From: Rheinheimera sp.
GTDB lineage: Bacteria > Pseudomonadota > Gammaproteobacteria > Enterobacterales > Alteromonadaceae
Reading direction: 5' to 3'
Assembly (NCBI RefSeq): GCF_020217005.1
Contig: NZ_JAIWOI010000044.1
Coordinates: 1-10,000 of the forward strand
Length of the DNA stretch: 10,000 nucleotides
Shown here: positions 7,615 through 10,000 of the stretch, piece after piece
Position numbering within the stretch: the stretch's first letter is position 1
Layout: each line of letters starts with the position of its first letter
Position numbers and translations under genes: made by a program
Notes under the pieces: generated by a model
What the model was told of the DNA's origin: nothing
The model's database searches: none
The model's input: only the letters and a program-made list of their open reading frames with translations

Positions 7615-7905
7615 TATGTGCTCTCCCTAAATAATTGAACTTGAAATTACTCAGCTATAACGCTTGGTTATATCGATGCAGCTGTCTGGCGCAGGCTGTT
7701 CCGTTCCAGTCAGGCGTTTTATGGTTGAAACGCAATGAAGCAAGATGTCAGGTGTTGGTAGTCTCGTGAACTGAGCCAGACATATACCTTACACACAAAG
7801 CCAGGATTGACGCAAATGTAGGCCCAAAGTCAAATAGTGCTAGCTCTGCAAAAGGACAATAACACAGCCCCAATAGTCCGGCTTTGACCATTGGTGCTGG
7901 GCGTA
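7615..7905. other. Intergenic region, no gene seen
   Basis: These 291 bases lie between two minus-strand genes. They contain the ribosome binding site and possible promoter of the 46-aa gene at the left end and a terminator-like hairpin of the serine hydrolase at the right end. Short frames in the middle lack ribosome binding sites and look non-coding on both strands. Confidence 0.5.
7865..7899 (-). terminator. Weak terminator-like hairpin after the serine hydrolase
   Basis: The arms cagccccaat (7865-7874) and attggtgctg (7890-7899) pair over 10 positions with one mismatch around a 15-nt loop, starting 6 bases beyond the serine hydrolase stop on the minus strand. The following minus-strand sequence is only moderately T-rich (tgttattgtccttttgc), so this is a tentative call. 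Confidence 0.4.
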
Positions 7906-9321
7906 TTACTGATAAAGCGCTATTAACTCGTTAATTTTTCTGCGCATTGGGCCAACAACACCGGATTGGTTGGCCAGAATAACAACCACAAACCCCTTAT
8001 CAAGGTGAATATCTAACCTGCTATCGACCCCCAAATAAGCCCCGCTGTGGCCCACGATGCGATTGTCCGGCTTGCCACCCACAGCAAAGCCATAACCATA
8101 CCAGGGGGCAGAATTAAACTCTGTTTTGGCTGAATAAGCTTGCTCCGTCAGTGCTTTGCCCAGCAGTTTGAATTCGGTCAGTGCCAACGCGAATTGGTAT
8201 AAATCGTCAATGGTGGAAAAGCCGCCACCAGCCGGGCTGCCTTTAATTTCTCTGGTGTACACACTGTCGACCCAGTCGTCGCTGTGCATCCGTTTTAAAT
8301 AGCCAGAGGCTATGTTTTCTGTGGTCGAATCAAGTTCAAAACTGCCCGAACCAGGCATGTTGGCTTTGTCGTAGATGTGCTTCTGGATATAGTCGTAGTA
8401 GCTTTCACCGCTTACTTTTTCAATCACTAAGCCCAGCATCAGCATGCCGGAATTGCTGTAACGGTTTTGGCTGCCCGGCGTAAATAACAGTTCCGACTTG
8501 GCAATCAAGGGTTTATACCCGGCTAAGTCTCTGTAGATCTCTTTATTGCTTTGAATAAACTCATCATTAAAAAAATTGCCCAAGCCTGAGGTATGAGTCA
8601 GTAGGTGCCGGATAGTGATAGCCTCGGCATGTTTCATTGGCAGCCAGCTTTTATCGACGAACTGGATCAGTTTGTCATCAAACTTCAGCTTGCCTTGTTC
8701 AATCAGCTGCAAGGCCGCAATAGCGGTAAACATTTTGTTCATCGACGCTAATGAAAATCGGGTATCCACAGTGTTTTTCACTTTCCAGCGCCTGTCAGCA
8801 AAACCCACGGCGTCTTTAAAGATCACCTCTTTGCCTTTGGCCACCAAAACAGCACCAGAAAATGCGTCATGACTGGCTAAGTTGTTGAGAAAGCCTGAAA
8901 GCTCCTGTGCAAACTCCCTGGCGGATACCGGCGTTTTGGCTTGGTCAACCGCACCAGCAGAGAGGAACTCAAAGTAGTTTATTTTGTGCGGTTCTTGTGG
9001 CTCTTTGTTAATGGTCAGGTTGTATTTAAATTGATTGTTCCCGGAAATCACTTCAAACACATCATTGCCATCAGCGTCTGGCAGGGTTTTGACAAAGGTC
9101 AGTTTGCCATAGGTGGCCTGGTCGCCCAGAAACATATCCACCTGAGCATCAAGGCCATAAGTGTCGAGCTGGCTCTTTGCCATATGCTCGCTAAGGTACT
9201 GAATAATTTGAGCCCGCTTGCCCTCGTTAAACATCTGGATAAAGGCAGGCTCGACTTGACTGCCTGCACACAAAGGTAAAGACCAGATAAAAACCGACAA
9301 CCACACTACATATGCTTTCAT
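7906..9321 (-). CDS. Secreted serine hydrolase, class C beta-lactamase-like (S12/PF00144)
   Basis: A 471-aa exported protein. The start ATG (complement of 9319-9321) has AAGGGG (9327-9332) 5 nt ahead and gives a signal peptide (hydrophobic 4-18, likely cut near CAG at 18-20; the cysteine context is not a good lipobox). Residues about 21-125 form an N-terminal region of unknown fold. The catalytic domain covers about 140-465, with S193-M-N-K196 (SxxK nucleophile and base), Y288-S-N290 (YxN) and H425-S-G427 in GHSGAY, taking the place of the KTG motif. HxG instead of KTG is usual in esterases, D-aminopeptidases and related hydrolases of this superfamily, so an antibiotic-resistance role is not implied. 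The segments HLLTHTSGL and GSPAGGGFST are typical of the family. The substrate cannot be inferred. It is transcribed towards the 46-aa gene, lies 291 bases from it, and is divergent from the partial paralogue on its right. Confidence 0.92.
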   Translation of the reverse strand: MKAYVVWLSVFIWSLPLCAGSQVEPAFIQMFNEGKRAQIIQYLSEHMAKSQLDTYGLDAQVDMFLGDQATYGKLTFVKTLPDADGNDVFEVISGNNQFKYNLTINKEPQEPHKINYFEFLSAGAVDQAKTPVSAREFAQELSGFLNNLASHDAFSGAVLVAKGKEVIFKDAVGFADRRWKVKNTVDTRFSLASMNKMFTAIAALQLIEQGKLKFDDKLIQFVDKSWLPMKHAEAITIRHLLTHTSGLGNFFNDEFIQSNKEIYRDLAGYKPLIAKSELLFTPGSQNRYSNSGMLMLGLVIEKVSGESYYDYIQKHIYDKANMPGSGSFELDSTTENIASGYLKRMHSDDWVDSVYTREIKGSPAGGGFSTIDDLYQFALALTEFKLLGKALTEQAYSAKTEFNSAPWYGYGFAVGGKPDNRIVGHSGAYLGVDSRLDIHLDKGFVVVILANQSGVVGPMRRKINELIALYQ

Positions 9322-9465
9322 TAACGCCCCTTGTCTTTTTTAAGAATGATGCAAATACACGGCCCCCGCAGTCAGCGCTGCGGTTCAGGCTTAGTTTCCA
9401 ATTAAGGTTGGCACAACAATGAAGGAGTTCGGGTAGCGGCTTTACAACACAGCGTCCGCAGGTAG
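9322..9465. promoter_or_regulatory. Divergent upstream region of the serine hydrolase
   Basis: These 144 bases should hold the minus-strand serine hydrolase promoter. A ccgcag/ctgcgg hairpin (9366-9383, 6-nt loop) lies in it, about 50 bases upstream of the start codon. No convincing -35/-10 pair was found on either strand, so the regulatory call rests on position alone. Confidence 0.3.
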
Positions 9466-9753
9466 ATGCAATTCCCTTTGCTTGTGAAACCTGATGTTAA
9501 ATATTCTGCAACAGAACAAAAACAAATCTATCAGCAAACTTTTGCTTTGAAAACAGCTTGTTGTCAGAAAACCGAGTGCCTGATAATCCTGCTGTTTCTG
9601 CTGCTGGGTTTGGTCGGCTACTCTTACAGCGGCCCTGGTATTCTAAAAGACTTATCCGTCGGCACCATTGCACTGGCGCTTGGTATGTTCGGTTTTCTAT
9701 ACGCCGCCCTAGAGATTTTTGAGCACAATCGGCTGGATAAAAACAGCTTGTAG
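9466..9753 (+). pseudogene. Truncated/chimeric paralogue of the 149-aa membrane protein
   Basis: A 95-codon frame. Residues 38-95 match the last 58 residues of the upstream 149-aa membrane protein at 49 of 58 positions, including LLLGLVGY, GILKDLSVGTI, ALGMFGFL and RLDKNSL, so helices 3 and 4 and the charged tail are retained. Residues 1-37 are unrelated, polar and cysteine-containing (C32, C33), and replace the first two helices. The start ATG 9466 has no well-placed ribosome binding site. The most likely reading is a 5'-truncated remnant fused to foreign sequence. However, the 177-base shared segment has no frameshift or stop, and 12 of its 21 differing codons are silent, so a shortened working two-helix protein cannot be excluded. 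Confidence 0.6.
9577..9753 (+). repeat. Direct repeat copy 2
   Basis: The partner of 7125-7301 in the same orientation, 2452 bases to the right. Similarity begins abruptly at tgcctg (9577) and stops at the TAG codon, so the repeat boundaries lie inside and at the end of the gene. Confidence 0.9.
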
Positions 9754-9771
9754 CTGAAGGGGTTATATTCT

Positions 9772-9814
9772 GTCGCAGCGACAATCCGTATGGAGTCTGG
9801 ACTGGCGCTGCGAC
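9772..9814. repeat. Inverted repeat with 25-nt loop after the partial paralogue
   Basis: Perfect 9-base arms gtcgcagcg (9772-9780) and cgctgcgac (9806-9814) begin 18 bases past the TAG codon. The right arm is followed by ttatatttt, which is T-rich, so on the plus strand it could serve as a terminator, although the loop is longer than usual. It could also be a protein-binding or mobile-element end. Confidence 0.5.
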
Positions 9815-10000
9815 TTATATTTTGATTGGTTTTAAGGACGGCTTTGAGCGAATTGCGGTTGTTCACTACATTGGATTTCGAATAAAACGAATGTCGGCTT
9901 TGCAGTTAAACGAATTTATCGCAGACCACAAGCGGGCAAGCGCACTATCGCTCAATTAAAAGAAGAGGTGAAACACTGGCATCAGAAATACATCCAATCG
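9815..10000 (+). other. Unassigned right end, possible partial or degenerate coding sequence
   Basis: I do not recognise a gene. One plus frame is open from 9848 to the window end and reads protein-like and basic (GFAVKRIYRRPQAGKR then TIAQLKEEVKHWHQKY), but it has no ATG, GTG or TTG before the late part. Another plus frame is open from 9754 to a stop at about 9954. A possible start TTG near 9844, after AAGGA, leads to a stop after about 13 codons. This pattern fits either a decayed gene or a gene whose body lies beyond the window. Confidence 0.25.

Noticed and set aside
7906..9321. Calling the serine hydrolase an AmpC beta-lactamase
   Set aside because: The KTG motif is replaced by HSG and an extra N-terminal region is present, so only superfamily membership is supported.
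9406..9425. Sigma-54 promoter suggested by ttggcac on the plus strand
   Set aside because: The -24 TGGCAC matches but the -12 element reads tgaa instead of TTGC at the right spacing.
9322..9465. Integron attC site next to the partial paralogue
   Set aside because: No paired GTTRRRY and RYYYAAC core sites at suitable spacing were found.
9754..10000. Reverse transcriptase or group II intron remnant, or transposase fragment
   Set aside because: Short basic stretches are suggestive only; no catalytic motif such as YADD or a DDE signature is visible, and the frames are broken.

Overview
The window looks like chromosomal DNA of a marine or freshwater gammaproteobacterium of the Alteromonadales/Chromatiales type (Rheinheimera, Alishewanella or Pseudoalteromonas-like). 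Evidence: balanced base composition, short intergenic gaps, a long TonB-dependent receptor of the kind abundant in these bacteria, an exported ExoP-like family 3 glycoside hydrolase with the extra C-terminal domain, and a LytS/LytTR two-component pair. The genus is an inference; there is no rRNA or other marker gene.

Positions 1-6737 form a co-oriented (+) block: the C-terminal part of a TonB-dependent outer-membrane receptor (cut by the left edge), a terminator, an exported GH3 beta-glucosidase/exo-glucanase, a second terminator, then a four-helix membrane histidine kinase overlapping by 8 nt a LytTR response regulator. The simplest reading is a small glucan-oligosaccharide uptake and hydrolysis locus with an adjacent two-component system. 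Whether the pair controls the receptor and enzyme is inferred from adjacency only.

Positions 6738-10000 are looser. They hold a 149-aa four-helix membrane protein of unknown function (+), a hairpin-rich gap, a 46-aa single-helix membrane protein (-) with a strong ribosome binding site, a secreted serine hydrolase of the beta-lactamase/S12 class (-), and an N-terminally replaced partial copy of the 149-aa membrane protein (+). The two copies share 177 aligned bases without gaps (about 87% identity by my hand count) and flank the two minus-strand genes as direct repeats about 2.45 kb apart. This suggests an old duplication or rearrangement.

The last 250 bases hold a long-loop inverted repeat and an unrecognised, possibly degenerate stretch that runs off the window. 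There are no tRNA or rRNA genes, CRISPR arrays, or recognisable insertion sequences. I did not find a convincing new multi-gene system. The most novel items are the 46-aa gene and the truncated chimeric paralogue.
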